64,000 nt of DNA from Agrocybe praecox (Eukaryota > Basidiomycota > Agaricomycetes > Agaricales > Agrocybaceae): NCBI GenBank assembly GCA_964017145.1, contig OZ024842.1, forward strand, positions 2,232,001 through 2,296,000, read 5' to 3'. Both the position numbers and the translations under genes were made by a program. The notes beneath the pieces were generated by a model that worked only from the letters and a program-made list of their open reading frames with translations, did no database searches and had not been told where the DNA came from. Shown here one piece after another: positions 44,829 to 56,681 of the stretch. Each line of letters begins with the position of its first letter. Within the stretch, counting starts at the first letter, position 1.

Positions 44829-47211
44829 TTAAATCAACTCGTCTACAGTCATATCTGCCTCACTAATGCTCATCATTTTGGAAGCACTCTTAACCAAGGG
44901 GGTGGTGTTATTGGAGTTGATTTCCAAGTCGACCAATGGAGGCCGAACAATTCTCGTTATATGTGTGCGGGGCCTGTTATGGAGAGGGACTTGCACAGAC
45001 TTGTACATGTCAATTTCGTGCTGAAGATCCTCCTTTTGAGCTAGAATGCCATCCTGCTCTCGTGATAACAGTGCAATTGTCTTCAAGAGTACAAAATAAG
45101 CTTTGATTGAAGGAATATGGACGTTTACTTACATGCTTTGCTTCAGCCAGTTCTCTCCTTATACGATCGACGTACATAATCCTCTGAGCAGGATTATTAT
45201 GGCCTAAAATCTCTGCATTGAATCTGCTGATACGTTCGCTTTCTTCCTCGGCGATTTGGTTGCGCGTAATGAGTCTTGTAACTTCATCAGAGAGTGCAAA
45301 ATATGCTTCTTGATAACGTTCAGCGTCGGTCAACTCCGAAGTCAATCTCAATGACAATATGTCAGTTTTAGTCTCGAGAAAACAATTCGTACTGAATACA
45401 ACTTACTGTTCAATTTCAGCGCGAAGTGCGTCCTCCGCAGCTCGGTTCTTCTGGACTGCAAGAGTCAGTCTATTTGCAATATCTTTCTCTTTTTTCAGCG
45501 CAACGGCATGCTGGGACCCCGATCTACGTGTTTCCTCCTCGGCTTCGGCAAGTTTGGATTGAAGTTGCGCAATGGTTGAATTTAGCCTGATTGTTAGAGT
45601 ATTAGCTGATCCCAGTTTTTCCGTGATATCCAAGTTTTCTTTTTGAATGGATTCTAGACGACTAGCGATGGCTTCATGAGATGCTAGCGCGCTATTTAGA
45701 TCTGAAGCACGTTGTTCAGCCAGGCGTTGAATATCGCTGTTGACTTCCGAAGCGTTCGAAACACGGCTGTAGAGTTCTTCGGTCTTCAGTCGATAATACG
45801 TCAGTAGCAGTGTCTGTGAGATTAGGTCGGATTCCAATAATTCCAAACGGTCTTCTTGAATGTTTTTATTCAAGTCGTATGGCGATAAATCATACCGTGC
45901 ATCCTCTACAGGATGGGCGTAGTCCATTACGGACAAGCAGGAAATTTCTGATAAAGCATCAGATATTGCAACATGAAGGTCAGAGTTTTGCTGTTTAATC
46001 TGACGGATTAGGTGTGTTAGCTCGATGACCTGGCCTTCCGAGTTGGCCAATTTGCGCTCCAGACGGTATTGACGAAGTCGCGAAGAGCGGAGATCTCGTT
46101 GCAAGGTATGGTGCTTGACGGCTGGTACTGAGTGGGCTACAAGATCCCCGTATTGCTCGGCGGCTGTTCGCAGCAAACAACGTAACTGTTCCACTTGTTC
46201 GATCAAATTGTTCTCCCTGACGCTTGCATTGCCTTGGACTTTGTTAATCTCCTCCGTGGCGTTTTGAGATTCTTTGCGCGCTTGCTGAACGCGAGCCTCG
46301 AACTCAAGAGCTGCCGCCCTAAGAGATCCTGTTTCTTCTTGTAGATCTTGGACTTTCTTTTCAAGTGATACACGTTTCTTCCGTTCATTCTGTAACAAGT
46401 CTTCCGTTTCGTGGATACGTTTGTCACGTTCCCTGAGTTCGTCCTTCCGTTTAGTCTCCAACGCTGACAGCGATTTCTTGAGTTCAAGAATTTCTGGTTG
46501 TTTTGAGGACACCTTGTCTCGTTCAAGTTCCAGCATTCTGACCTTGTGTCGCAGTTCCTTCAGTTCGCTCTGTTCGGAAGCGGAGTCCTTTTTCAACTCC
46601 TGTATCCGCAGTTCAAGCGAGGAGTTTTGTTTCTTTTGCTTCTCAAGCCTGTCGGCACTTTCCGTTGCAAGCTTTTGGGAAAGTGCTAGTTCCTCTTTCA
46701 GCTTTCCAAGTTCAACATGATGCTAAAATAGATAATTGGCGTCTAAAGCAGGTTGGATAGAATGTGTCACATACAACTTTCTTATCTTCCAAGTGGACCT
46801 TTTCCAGTTCTTCCACCTTTCTCTGCAGTATGTGGTATTTCTCACTAAGAGCACGGTCTTGTGGTGGTGGTGGTGGTTTGCTCTGAGACGGCTTGTTTGA
46901 AGGCGCTGGGTCAACCGCAATCAGAGAAGAGAAAGATAATGAAGAATAACGAGTACCTGACTGAGAAGGTTTCTCCTTTACGAAGCGATCCGTTTTCTCG
47001 AGAAAAGCACCACGCTTATAGCTATCGAGGGCAGACTCTGGGATTGAAAGTAAGTTAAGCAGACGAGATTGAGAAAGACAGACCTTGGGGAATGGTGTAT
47101 GCATTTGGACCTGGAACGTCTGGGGCTGTATAGATTTAACAAGTGGAGGAGCAAAGAAGAGAAATAAAAGAAACCTTTGAATGGTTCGAACCTAGGGCCC
47201 TTTGTGAACAT
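44829..47211 (-). CDS. HMMR/RHAMM-like coiled-coil protein
   Basis: Exon 1 MFTKGPRFEPFK is followed by APDVPGPNAYTIPQ and ESALDSYKRGAFLEKTDRFV, the short Pro/Gly N-terminal signature of hyaluronan-mediated motility receptor (HMMR) relatives. The central 500 residues are continuous heptad-rich coiled coil, rich in E, K, L and R (exon 46,596-45,403). The C-terminal block FNAEILGHNNPAQRIMYVDR matches the conserved HMMR C-terminal motif (L-G-H-x-N-x-x-Q-x-I). In animals HMMR binds microtubules and spindle poles; fungi have no hyaluronan receptor role, so a spindle or microtubule function is inferred. About 720 residues, five or more introns. Confidence 0.7.
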
Positions 47212-47329
47212 GATGGTTGAGTTGAAGTGGGACGCGCTTTGGACGCGCGAGGTCAGCTGACTTTGAAATAATTAAATAATTAAAAAGACAAGCTGGATGC
47301 GCGTCGCAGGTTGACCTTTGAAGCCAGCC

Positions 47330-48646
47330 ATGTCTAAACAGCCGCCCAATGGCTCAAAGTCGCCCTCGCCCTCTTTCTTCTCAAAACTCGTCCATCTCGT
47401 TCTCCCTTGCATTGCGCCCTCCACCGCACATCCTCTGGAACTCGACCCATCCCCCGCAAAGGCCACAGAGTCCCCAAAAGATGTCATTTTGTCTCCTCCT
47501 GACACTACAGAGAAGCCTATTGTCCCCGATGTGCAACAACCATCTCTTCCAGATCCCCCAAAGCCCACAATAATCACAGAAATACGTCCAGTAACCCCAC
47601 AACCAGAAGAGGTTGAGGTTGTTCTTCCCCCGACTCCCACCACCCATTTGTTGCCACCTGAGGAGACAGAAGGAATGACGTCCGGCGCCGTGCAGCCGCC
47701 GGGCTCTAAGGGTGACTCACCCATTCACGAAAAACATGTTCATACGGGTGACGGCGAAGAATCAGAAGGGACCAGTTATTCTGAGGAAGAGTTGGACGAG
47801 GTAGAGGACGACGAAGAACGGCTGATATTCAATGGTGGTGCTGGTATTCCCATCGGTCCTGTAAGTCATTTAACTTGTATCCTTTCTGCCGCCCCAGCTC
47901 ACTCTCGAGGGTAGGATGGTGTTCCAAAACCATTGCTTCCTCCAATTTCCCCACAGCACGCAGGACGAAAATGCTTGGTGTTGGATCTGGATGAGACCTT
48001 AGTGCACAGCAGTTTCAAGGTATGCTTGCTGGCCACTTTTCCTCCCATTTACTCAACCAAATTTAATCAAACTACTGCGCAGTCCATATCGCAAGCAGAC
48101 TATGTAGTACCTGTAGAGATTGAGTATCACTGGCATAATGTCTATGTCATCAAACGGCCAGGAGTCGATAATTTCCTCAAGAAGATGGGCGAAATTTATG
48201 AGGTTGTGGTCTTTACAGCAAGTCTGAGCAAGGTCATACTTGGTTCTTTTTGACTTGTGGACGATATACTCACTTCACACACAGTACGCTGATCCGGTAT
48301 TGGACAAGCTCGACATCCATCAAGTCGTCTCCCATAGACTTTTCCGTGAAAGTTGCTACAACCATAAAGGGAATTACGTCAAGGTTCTTGTCCATCTGTT
48401 ATATTTCTTAAAGAACTTGCAAACTTATATGTTCTCCAGGATTTATCACAATTGGGTAGACCCATAGCTGACACAATCATTCTTGATAATTCTCCTGCTT
48501 CTTATATATTCCATCCTAACAATGCTGTCCCCGTCTCCTCATGGTTCAATGACCCACACGATACAGAGTTGACAGATTTGGTCCCATTCTTAGCTGACCT
48601 CAGCACAGTGCAAGATGTTAGGGGCATATTGGACGGTGCTCGATAG
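47330..48646 (+). CDS. Psr1/SCP-type phosphatase, copy A (FCP1 homology)
   Basis: HAD-superfamily Ser/Thr phosphatase of the Psr1/Nem1/SCP group; yeast Psr1/2 act at the plasma membrane in sodium stress. The N-terminus is a Pro-rich linker, [20 protein letters not shown], with [10 protein letters not shown] shared block [12 protein letters not shown] and an acidic stretch follow, then GIPIGP. The catalytic domain begins [19 protein letters not shown] with the D-x-D-x-T nucleophile motif, then [60 protein letters not shown] and [20 protein letters not shown]. It ends [10 protein letters not shown]. Introns follow GIPIGP, SSFK, ASLSK and NYVK. A paralogue lies at 55,215. Confidence 0.9.
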
Positions 48647-49416
48647 GCAAAATCTATCCTAGTAAATCTTTGTCCACACGTGCGTATATTTTAAAAATTT
48701 GCTTATTTCTATCTCTAATCTAAATACTCAAATCAGTCAATTCCCTAGGCAAACTGTCTTTCACTCACACACACTCAGATGCTATATCCGCATCACTTAT
48801 CCCATTGGTATATACACCAGACAGAGCTTTTATACCCTGCAGTCCAAGAAATTGCAATGCCTCTGATACATTCTCTTTACTTCGGTATACGTGTACATTC
48901 TTTCGGAAGCCGTTTAGACCAACCATCCTTGAATCGATCCGATTCCTCAAAATATCACTCTATCCACAACATTTAATGCCAGCATTTCCATTCGACTTTT
49001 ACCACTTCCATTTCCCGGCTTATCGCTCGTTATTGGCCACGTTACACTTTGTGAATGGCAGGCAGGAGGAGGGTACTTATTAGTCGTCTTGATATGGTAG
49101 CATAGCACAGTCTTTTGCCTACCTTTTGTTATCCTTTGTTACATCCATCCATGACCCACTATGAATCAATGATGACCTTACGCCCCAAGTATATAAATCA
49201 TATAAGCTTGGACAGTATAGCATCTTTTTGATACCACTTACTACCTTGAACATTTTACATACGTAATACAAGGCTTCATTACGCATTTAGAATAGGGGAA
49301 GTATACCATTCGCTTCGTTATGTTTGAATTTACACGACTGCTGAAAAAGGGTGGCAATGCAACTACATGTCTAGGAAACGGAACATCAAGAAAATGGACC
49401 GATACGACACACTCTC
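48647..49416. other. Convergent intergenic region, 770 bp
   Basis: Between the 3' ends of the copy A phosphatase and the coiled-coil membrane gene. Composition is mixed, with a short (CA)n run near 48,765. No convincing gene, RNA or repeat; short ORFs here look random. Confidence 0.5.
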
Positions 49417-52217
49417 TTAGGACTTCTGCTCAACGGCGGCCGCCTTAGATTCTACGGATGGTTCTTCGTCTTCCCATGGGCTGAAGTTGACCTTTCTACC
49501 ACGAGGAAGTGTCGGGATCCACGCAGGAAACATGCTGCCTAGTCCGCGTCCCACGCGCTGAGGAATAGCATGCGAGCTGGTTGGCGACGCAGGGATGCTA
49601 CCCACGTCGCTTAAGCTAGGCAATCTCTCCAGGCTGGCATTTGCAGAACTACCCAAAGCCCTTTGGAGGGCCTCTCGCTCCGCGGGGGATGGCGCGAACG
49701 CGCGCAAGAGGGAGTGATTAGTTGACGGCGTCGATGTCGACGACATGGTTCCTAGCCCATTCGGATTGAGAGCATCGTAGGATGCTTGGGCAACATGGTG
49801 GCCCGGTAGCGTGGTGGTCGTCGCGTGTTTCCGAGAAAGGCTAAACTCCTTCGCACCGGGGTTTAAGCCTTTGTTTGAATTATCCGAGAAGCTACTGAAT
49901 TGTGAGAACCAACGCGGCACATTTTGCTCCAAATGCATGTGAGAACTCTCGCCAAAACTTTGCAAGTCAGACGACAAATTATGGTCAAAATCCGATGGTC
50001 CCCAGATCGTGTTGTGAAGTTCGGTAGGAGATGGCAAAGTAGTCCTATCCTGGGCATAATTATGAGCAAGTTGACCAGGAGAGGTGACAAGCGCCTGTTG
50101 CGTATTGATGGTAGGCCTGTGCAACCCTGGGGATGTTACAGCAGGGAACACCGAGTGGAACGTATTGGTCTGGTGGGTGTGCGCAGGTGCCTTAGGAGAT
50201 CGCCACATCATTTCCGTATATGAATCACTATCGGATTGGAATGCTTCGATGCCACTTGGATGCTCTACAGAGTTGAAACCATCGGTAATGCCCGCTAACC
50301 TAACGGGATGTGCAAGTCCGTTGTCGTGAGAAAGGTCGCCAAAGGGCATGAATGAAGGCAGTGTCGGAAACGAAGACTGCAACGAAATCATAGCTTTATT
50401 ATCGACCGGGGAATCAATGGTAGACGCCAGTGCCAAAGTGATATCGTTGGACAGACCCGTGTCATAAGCAGACTGTCCATTTTCTGCCAACGTGGTAGTA
50501 GAGTCCCGGTCGTCGCCATTGCGGATGTGCGGGAAATGCAAGTCCGCCTCCGCCCGAGCATTCAAAAGCCATTGTTCTTCAGCAGTGTAAAATTGCGGTG
50601 GATGATCGCCAGGAGAGGCACGGAACTGTTGCCTCAACCTATCAGACTCGCCCCGCAAAAGCTTCAGACGATCCTTCTCTGATGCAAGCTTCTCTTCGAG
50701 TTCTCTGGACCGTTGATTCAAGACAATAAGTGCATCTTCAGCTGATTTGATTTCCAAGCGTTTCTGTTCCAAGTCCTGGGCAATGTCGCGCTCCATGTCA
50801 GAAACTTGACTACGATGGCGTTGAATGAAATCTTTGTCTTCTAACAGGCTTTGCTGAAGTCCCGAAATTTCTTCATCAAGATGATCCATGCGTTGTTGCG
50901 CCCCATCCCGAGCCGATTGGAAATTTTTAAATTTCTTTTCAGCCTCCTTTTTCAATGATTCGGCTCCGCGTTTGGAATCTTCGAGAGCTTTGGTACGCAT
51001 CTTCATTTCAAGTTTAGAGGCATCTTCCTGTCTTTTACGATCCCGGTGGATATCGAGTTCTACTTGAAGCACTGCGTGTGACTGAGATGCGGTCGATGTA
51101 CATTCCGAAAGCTGGGTGCGTAGGTCATTGACTGAAGACTTTGAATTCGCAATTTGATGGAGGACTTCTTTAATAAGGGGAGAGTGTTCGAATAGAGCTG
51201 AAGGAGACCTGGAGGGTCCCAAAGAACTGCGCCGCGTCGATTCAGTGGGTATACAAGGTTGAGCATGCAGTTGGGCCTGTATTTGATTGGAACGGTCACA
51301 TATACGATCCGAATTCGAAGAAGATTTCCGGCTTGTGTGCATTGGAAGAGAGACGGACTTTGGCAAGGGAGGCGGGGTTTGACTCCGTGGTTGGACATTA
51401 TTGTGCCTCAACGTAGGCCTTTCCCGGTTTCGCAGTCGGGGAGGAGAAGCTCGAAGAAGATGAGTGGACAGGCTTTTAGCTGTGAAGGAAGGTGCTGTAA
51501 GGTTTAAATATGAGTTAATCGATGAAGAAAGAGATGCAGCAAAAATGTGCACCATCGTAATCTTGCAATATATCCAATCGTTTCATGCTCAAGATTCCGG
51601 AACTCCAACTTTCTTCATCCTTGGACCTGGCAATAACATCCTGATACCATGCTTCCAAGACACCTCCTCTCCACCATTTTCCAAAAGCGCCAATATACCA
51701 CGAGTCGGAGATCATCCAGCCATCCCTGATGTTGTCGCCTTCGGAGGACTTGGAAAGCGGAACCATTGCAGCTATGGTAAAGATCGCAAACCTATGAAAA
51801 ACATGCTTGGGAGTACGGAGACCAATCGAGGCACGATTTGCAAAGTGAAAAAGAGATGAATTGTCGATAGTGACGAGAGAAGATGAGGGTAAGCTTGGTG
51901 CGGAGAATCGAGGACGCGCGTTGCTCGTTGTTGAATGGGCATCGTCGGCGCTATCGTCCAAACGGCTGAGATGCAAACGAAAGGACTGCTCGGTAAGATA
52001 CGCTCGAAAAGAGTTTTCTGAAGGGTTAGTGAGATATGCTAGGGAAATTATAAGCAAAAGAACAGAGCAAATCGGGAGAAAAAAAAGTACCCAAAACGAA
52101 AAAGACGATTAAGAAAACGATAAGACAGAACATGGACCTGAGGTCACCCTTTGCGACGAAATCAAAGAAAGGAATTGGGAGAGACATGAGCCCAAGACCA
52201 CCGAGAGAAAAGCCCAT
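49417..52217 (-). CDS. Membrane-anchored coiled-coil protein of unknown function
   Basis: Not assigned to a characterised family, though the sequence style suggests a basidiomycete-conserved protein. ATG at 52217 gives MGFSLGGLGLMSLPIPFFDF with a membrane helix, SMFCLIVFLIVFFVLE, then across an intron NSFRAYLTEQSFRLHLSRLD. The segment TPKHVFHRFAIFTIAAMVPL is followed by GWMISDSWYIGAFGKWWRGG and VLEAWYQDVIARSKDEESWS; a further intron joins DYD to APSFTAKSLSTHLLRASPPR. The next exon holds a Pro/Ser linker and about 200 residues of coiled coil rich in K, E, R and Q, then a long Ser/Pro/His-rich disordered tail ending SKAAAVEQKS. About 920 residues. An ER or vesicle tether is one guess; nothing in the sequence proves it. 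Confidence 0.65.
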
Positions 52218-52296
52218 GAGCAAATGTCTCCAGATGAACAACGAGGAAGAAAGAGAAGTAAACTCTCAATTATTTATCACAACAAATATTATGTAA

Positions 52297-53807
52297 TTAA
52301 GTACGTAATCTTCCGGCCGTCCGAGTCATGATCTCATTCGTTTCAACGTGCACACCCTTCCACCAAGGCTCATGTCCTTCTCGCCTCATCCTCGCCTCAT
52401 TCACCCCCTGCGACTGACTGCCAGACGTATCCGAGTTCGGCGCAAGAATACGTTCTGGTCCAGACTGTTTCGGAGGTGATGGAGATACAGGCCGAGGTAT
52501 CTTGCGTCTCGTCGCGCTCGTCTTTGTCTTGTTTTCCAACGGGGTTTCCTTGACTGAAGGATACGAAGAAAGCTGTTCCATCGGAGTTGCCGGTATTGGC
52601 GTTGGTTGTCGCTGGCCTGGGGTCGGTGCCGACGATCCTTCAACAATGTTAGGCCCTGGTGAAGGTTCCCACCCAGATATAGGTGATCCAGTTACAGATC
52701 TATTATCACAATCTGGCATGTCTTCTTCCATATCAGCTGTTTCGTCGACTGGCGATCCTGTTTTTGTTTAGAAAAGTGTACATGTAATATTGTTATCACT
52801 CACTATCAACTCCATTTTTATCCGACGTATCCCCTACCAAAATCAAAGGTGAATTTAGCTCAGGACCACTTGGCGAATATCTTGAATAATCAGGATTCTT
52901 GGATACAGTCTGAGGATGTTTCATTGAGCGCATAGAAAGTGGCTCGTATGAGATATGATGCTACTCTTACCTGCCAGATAGCTTTGTAAAGAGTCATGCT
53001 GTGATCAGCGGTGTTGTGTCTCGTTATATGCGCATCGTTGTCATCGACGCTGGCTGAGATGTTCCAAGGGTTTAAATGTAAGATTCCGGGTTGTACGCCC
53101 ACAGCGTCTGATACAACTCGAGGTTCTTGCTGCCCCTTTCTTTCACGTAGCACGTTCCTTGCAGGACATCAGCACTTCTGAGGTAGTAAATGACGGGGTT
53201 TCTCACCCTGCCCCACCCCCGTTGTTCAAACCGTCCGACCATAATTGGATATCGTGGACATTTGAGATTGGTTCGGGATTCCCAAATATACTCTCTTTTG
53301 AAGAGCCGAGGACATCAATGTACGTACATTCTAGTGCGAGACCAGGATGGACTGTGAACCGCCCTGGCGGCGTTGTGGGCAGTGGTATTGATATGATTTT
53401 AAAGTTCTTAATTGACACAATTGCGCCTACATGCTGGGTGACTCTCTGACCAGCAGCACTAGATAGATTTTTTCAATTCTTCAAACAACATGGTGAACAT
53501 GGTGAACACACCTTTGACGGTATTCTGATACCGCTTTCTTAGTAATCTTGAGAGGTATGAGATGTTTCTTGTCTGAAACTTCTGCCCAAACGTGAGTGTC
53601 CTCACTCTCTGACCCATACGTGAAAAACTAGAAAAAGAACAGTGTTTCAAAGTGATTTTTCTGGCAGGGACAGCAGGAGCAAGAAACCTTTGTGATTTGG
53701 ACTTTCTTGGTCTTGATATACAATGGCACGTCTGAGATGTTGTCACCATACGTCTCGGCGATTTCAACTATATAGTCGCGGATCCAAGGAGACAAGGAAC
53801 TAGACAT
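52297..53807 (-). CDS. Putative TPP1/Est3-type telomere OB-fold protein
   Basis: Five or six exons give a protein of about 375 residues. MSSSLSPWIRDYIVEIAETY opens it, then KTKKVQITK joins FFTYGSESEDTHVWAEVSDK and KHLIPLKITKKAVSEY across an intron. The order W-x-R-x-Y, basic V-Q-I, F-F, then W-x-x-x-S-D-K with I-P-L and a helix is the TPP1/Est3 OB-fold pattern. Another intron leads to RVTQHVGAIVSIKNFKIISI, PGLALE, ESIFGNPEPIS and LWSDGLNNGGG. The C-terminal half is Pro/Ser-rich and ends with a conserved-looking EARMRREGHEPWWKGVHVET. Known TPP1/Tpz1 proteins recruit telomerase and bridge shelterin. The call rests on motif order by eye; structural comparison would decide it. Confidence 0.5.
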
Positions 53808-54263
53808 GATGAGGCGCGCAGTGTTCCAACGCGTGGTGATGAACAAAGCGCGTAAAGGTCACGAGAGCGGTCAAACTAGCACCGAGAGGCCTTAAACATG
53901 ACAAGTATTTTTTTTAAACAAGAATACAATAAATTGGATAAGATACTAATCAAAGATGCCAGTGGAGAAGTATGAATTGTAGATATATCAAGAGAAGATG
54001 AGATAGATGGTTGAAGGAAAAACAAATCTGAAAGCTGTGTGGATGGTCATGCTCATCGGATGACAAAGAAGTTGACAAAGAATGTTACATAAAAAAAGTT
54101 GGCCCGCTTGTCTTTGATCAAGGACCACGACGAGCATCTTCGACACCAACTCGGAAACAACATCCTATTATACATCACTCCAACATCTACGGTATTTGGA
54201 TTACTTAAATACAAGAATGGAAAGCTATCGACAAGAAACAAAAGCCGGGAAACTCGAAGGAGG
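53808..54263. other. Intergenic region, 456 bp
   Basis: Between the start of the putative telomere gene and the 3' end of the bZIP gene, both on the minus strand. A/T-rich around 53,900-54,090. No gene or repeat was recognised. Confidence 0.5.
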
Positions 54264-55078
54264 TCAAGGCAAACTGTGGTCCGTTTTTTCAGGCGCATCA
54301 TTCTTGTTATCAGACGATGCATCTGGCGCTTTGACCTCCTCTTGTTGAGTACCATTTGGACCGAGAGCAGGATTGAGCGCGGGTGGTAAAAGGTGCGCCT
54401 GTTGACTTAGGGCGGCGCGAAGGGCGGCATTTTCAACACGGAGTTGATCAACGAGAGCTCTACACTCCTCCCAGCGACGGTTCGCTTCATCTGCTGAGGC
54501 GAGAGCAGCATCAAGGAGTTGGGAACGAGACTCGAGCGCTTTTACATGCCTAGGATGAGAGACAAGTCAGTAAGAGAATAAAGGGTTAGTAAGGAGGAAA
54601 CTGACTGGTCTCTGCGTTCCCTGAAAGCGCGCTGGGCCTTTCTGTTTTGCTCTGCGCGTTTGGTCGAGCTAAGAGCTCTGGGATTCGAGGAAGGAGGAGG
54701 AGATTGTGATTGTTGCTGCTGGGGCTGTTGTTGCTGTTGAATTGGGAGGCCTGGTGGAGGCATACCGCCGGGAGTGTAGTCTGCAGGCGCATAAGGATAA
54801 CCCGGTGGCAATGGACCTGGAATGGGGTGCATCAAGGCATGAGGAGGAGGCAATACATGCTGAATCTGCTGTTGCTGCTGCTGCTGTTGTTGCTGTTGCT
54901 GCTGTTGTTGTTGTTGCTGAGGAGGTTGCTGCTGCTCAGAAGTCTCTGGAGGAGATTTACGCTTCTTTGTATGTCGTTGCTGTTGTGTTATGGGAGGAGG
55001 ATCGTCGCGGAGACGCATTGTTTGAATATTCTGAGAGGCATCAGGGGACGATTGGCCTACAGAATTGAAGGATAGCAT
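54264..55078 (-). CDS. bZIP transcription factor with polyglutamine tract (Yap-like)
   Basis: The N-terminal half is Pro/Gln-rich, with KKRKSPPETSEQQQPP followed by about 18 glutamines. The basic region STKRAEQNRKAQRAFRERRD and, across an intron, QHVKALESRSQLLDAAL is the AP-1/Yap type: N-R-x-A-Q-R-x-F-R-x-R. A leucine-zipper segment continues RWEECRALVDQLRVENAALR. The tail is a short acidic stretch ending KTDHSLP. About 250 residues. Yap/Pap1-like factors serve oxidative or metal stress, but no cysteine-rich domain is visible here, so the regulated pathway is unknown. Divergent from phosphatase copy B, with 136 bp between starts. Confidence 0.85.
54867..54919 (-). repeat. CAG/CAA glutamine-coding repeat in the bZIP gene
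   Basis: About 18 consecutive Gln codons, a mix of CAG and CAA with CAG more frequent. In-frame length changes would alter the polyQ tract without breaking the gene. Confidence 0.85.
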
Positions 55079-55214
55079 ACTGTGTATTAGTCAGAGTATG
55101 AGTATGTAAGACAGTCAGTAGGTTCAACAAAAGAGTGTGTCACATCATGTGGTTTGTCACAAGCAGGCTGATGAATTGATTCATGGGAAGTACTCGGTCA
55201 CACTCCCCTTTCCA

Positions 55215-56681
55215 ATGGCCACCCCGACAAAGCCTTCGTTCAGGCAGAGGCTCTTCTCAACGACCTCAGCCTCCTCATCGCCAGACACAGCGAGCTCGAC
55301 CCCTCCAGATCGTGAGCAGGGCTCCCTCAATACCTCGCTCACCGCCAACAACCGCCGCGTGCCCTTCTACCGCCGCAAGGCCACTGCTTCTGCAGGCGCT
55401 CTTTCCTCTTCTTCTCTCAAGTCTCCTGCTAGGCCCTCTTTTCTTTCCAGGGTCGTTACAAAGGTCGTTCCCTGTGTCTCCGCTCAAGACTCTCCGGTTC
55501 CTCAGGACCCTCCTCCTTTTCTTCTCAAGGAACTCTCAACTTCAAGATTGGATATTCCTCAACCAAACAACAGGCACGAGCTGGATATCTCTCCACCCTT
55601 GGCTGCGGGCTTCACCCTTCCGCCAACAATATCCAATCCTCCTTCTCCTACAGACTCGGATATAGTTGTTCCTCCCCCTGTTAGCGCATCTCTTCTTCCA
55701 GAAGATGAAACCGATGGCATGACTTCTGGCGCCGTCCAGCCACCCGGTTCTTCGGGAACAGAGATCGTCCATACTATCAGTCATGATACTTCCGATGATT
55801 CTGATCGCACAAGCTTCACTGACGATGATCACGACTTGACTCAGTATCAGGAAGAACAAGACGAAGAAGAGCGTCTCATCAAAGCTGGTGGATCTGGCAT
55901 ACCTATCGGCCCTGTTTGTCCATTTCTTTGTGTTTCTCTTTCTCCCTTCTCAATATCTTCTAGGATGGCATACCCAAACCCCTCTTGCCACCTATTGCTC
56001 CTGAACACGTGGGTAGAAAGTGCCTTGTTCTCGACCTGGACGAAACGTTGGTGCACAGTAGTTTCAAGGCATGTCGTCATTGTTTTTGAAAGGGCTCCAT
56101 GCTGAACCCAATACAGGCCGTGCAGCAAGCCGATTTTATTGTACCTGTTGAAATTGAATATCACTGGCATCATTTCCATGTGCTAAAGCGACCTGGAGTC
56201 GACGATTTTTTGAAGCAGATGGGAGAAATCTACGAAGTTGTAATTTTTACAGCTAGTTTAAGCAAAGTGCGTTACACGTTCGCGCACCCTTTTTGTCCTC
56301 TTGCTTATGGCTCTCCGTTAGTATGCGGATCCTGTACTTGATAAGCTCGATATACATCGCGTTGTCGCCCATAGGCTTTTCCGCGAAAGTTGTTATAACC
56401 ATAAAGGCAATTACGTCAAGGTAAATATGACAATACGTGTCTGTTGATTTTTTTCTGACTTTATGCCTTTTCAGGACCTCTCTCAACTTGGAAGACCCAT
56501 AGCAGACACAATCATTTTAGACAACTCTCCAGCATCCTATATCTTCCATCCCAATAATGCTGTCCCTGTTTCTTCGTGGTTCAATGACCCCCACGATGCT
56601 GAACTGACCGACCTCATACCCTTCCTAGCAGACTTAACCTCCGTGCCGGACGTCCGAGGAATATTGGACAGCGCACGATGA
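55215..56681 (+). CDS. Psr1/SCP-type phosphatase, copy B (FCP1 homology)
   Basis: Paralogue of the gene at 47,330. The catalytic domain is nearly identical: [79 protein letters not shown] and [20 protein letters not shown], ending [10 protein letters not shown]. The N-terminal extension is longer and different ([20 protein letters not shown]) but shares the [14 protein letters not shown] block and the acidic stretch before GIPIGP. Introns fall at the same four sites as in copy A. The intron after SSFK (56,069-56,116) has a GC donor, AAG|GCATGT, instead of GT. Catalytic D-x-D-x-T is intact. The gene is likely functional. Confidence 0.92.

Noticed and set aside
48765..49083. Short ORFs on both strands between phosphatase copy A and the coiled-coil gene
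   Set aside because: No domain, no splice partners, atypical composition; treated as intergenic.
54706..55075. Plus-strand ORFs opposite the bZIP gene, rich in Leu and Ala/Val
   Set aside because: They are the antisense translation of the CAG/CAA repeat and Pro-rich segments, not genes.
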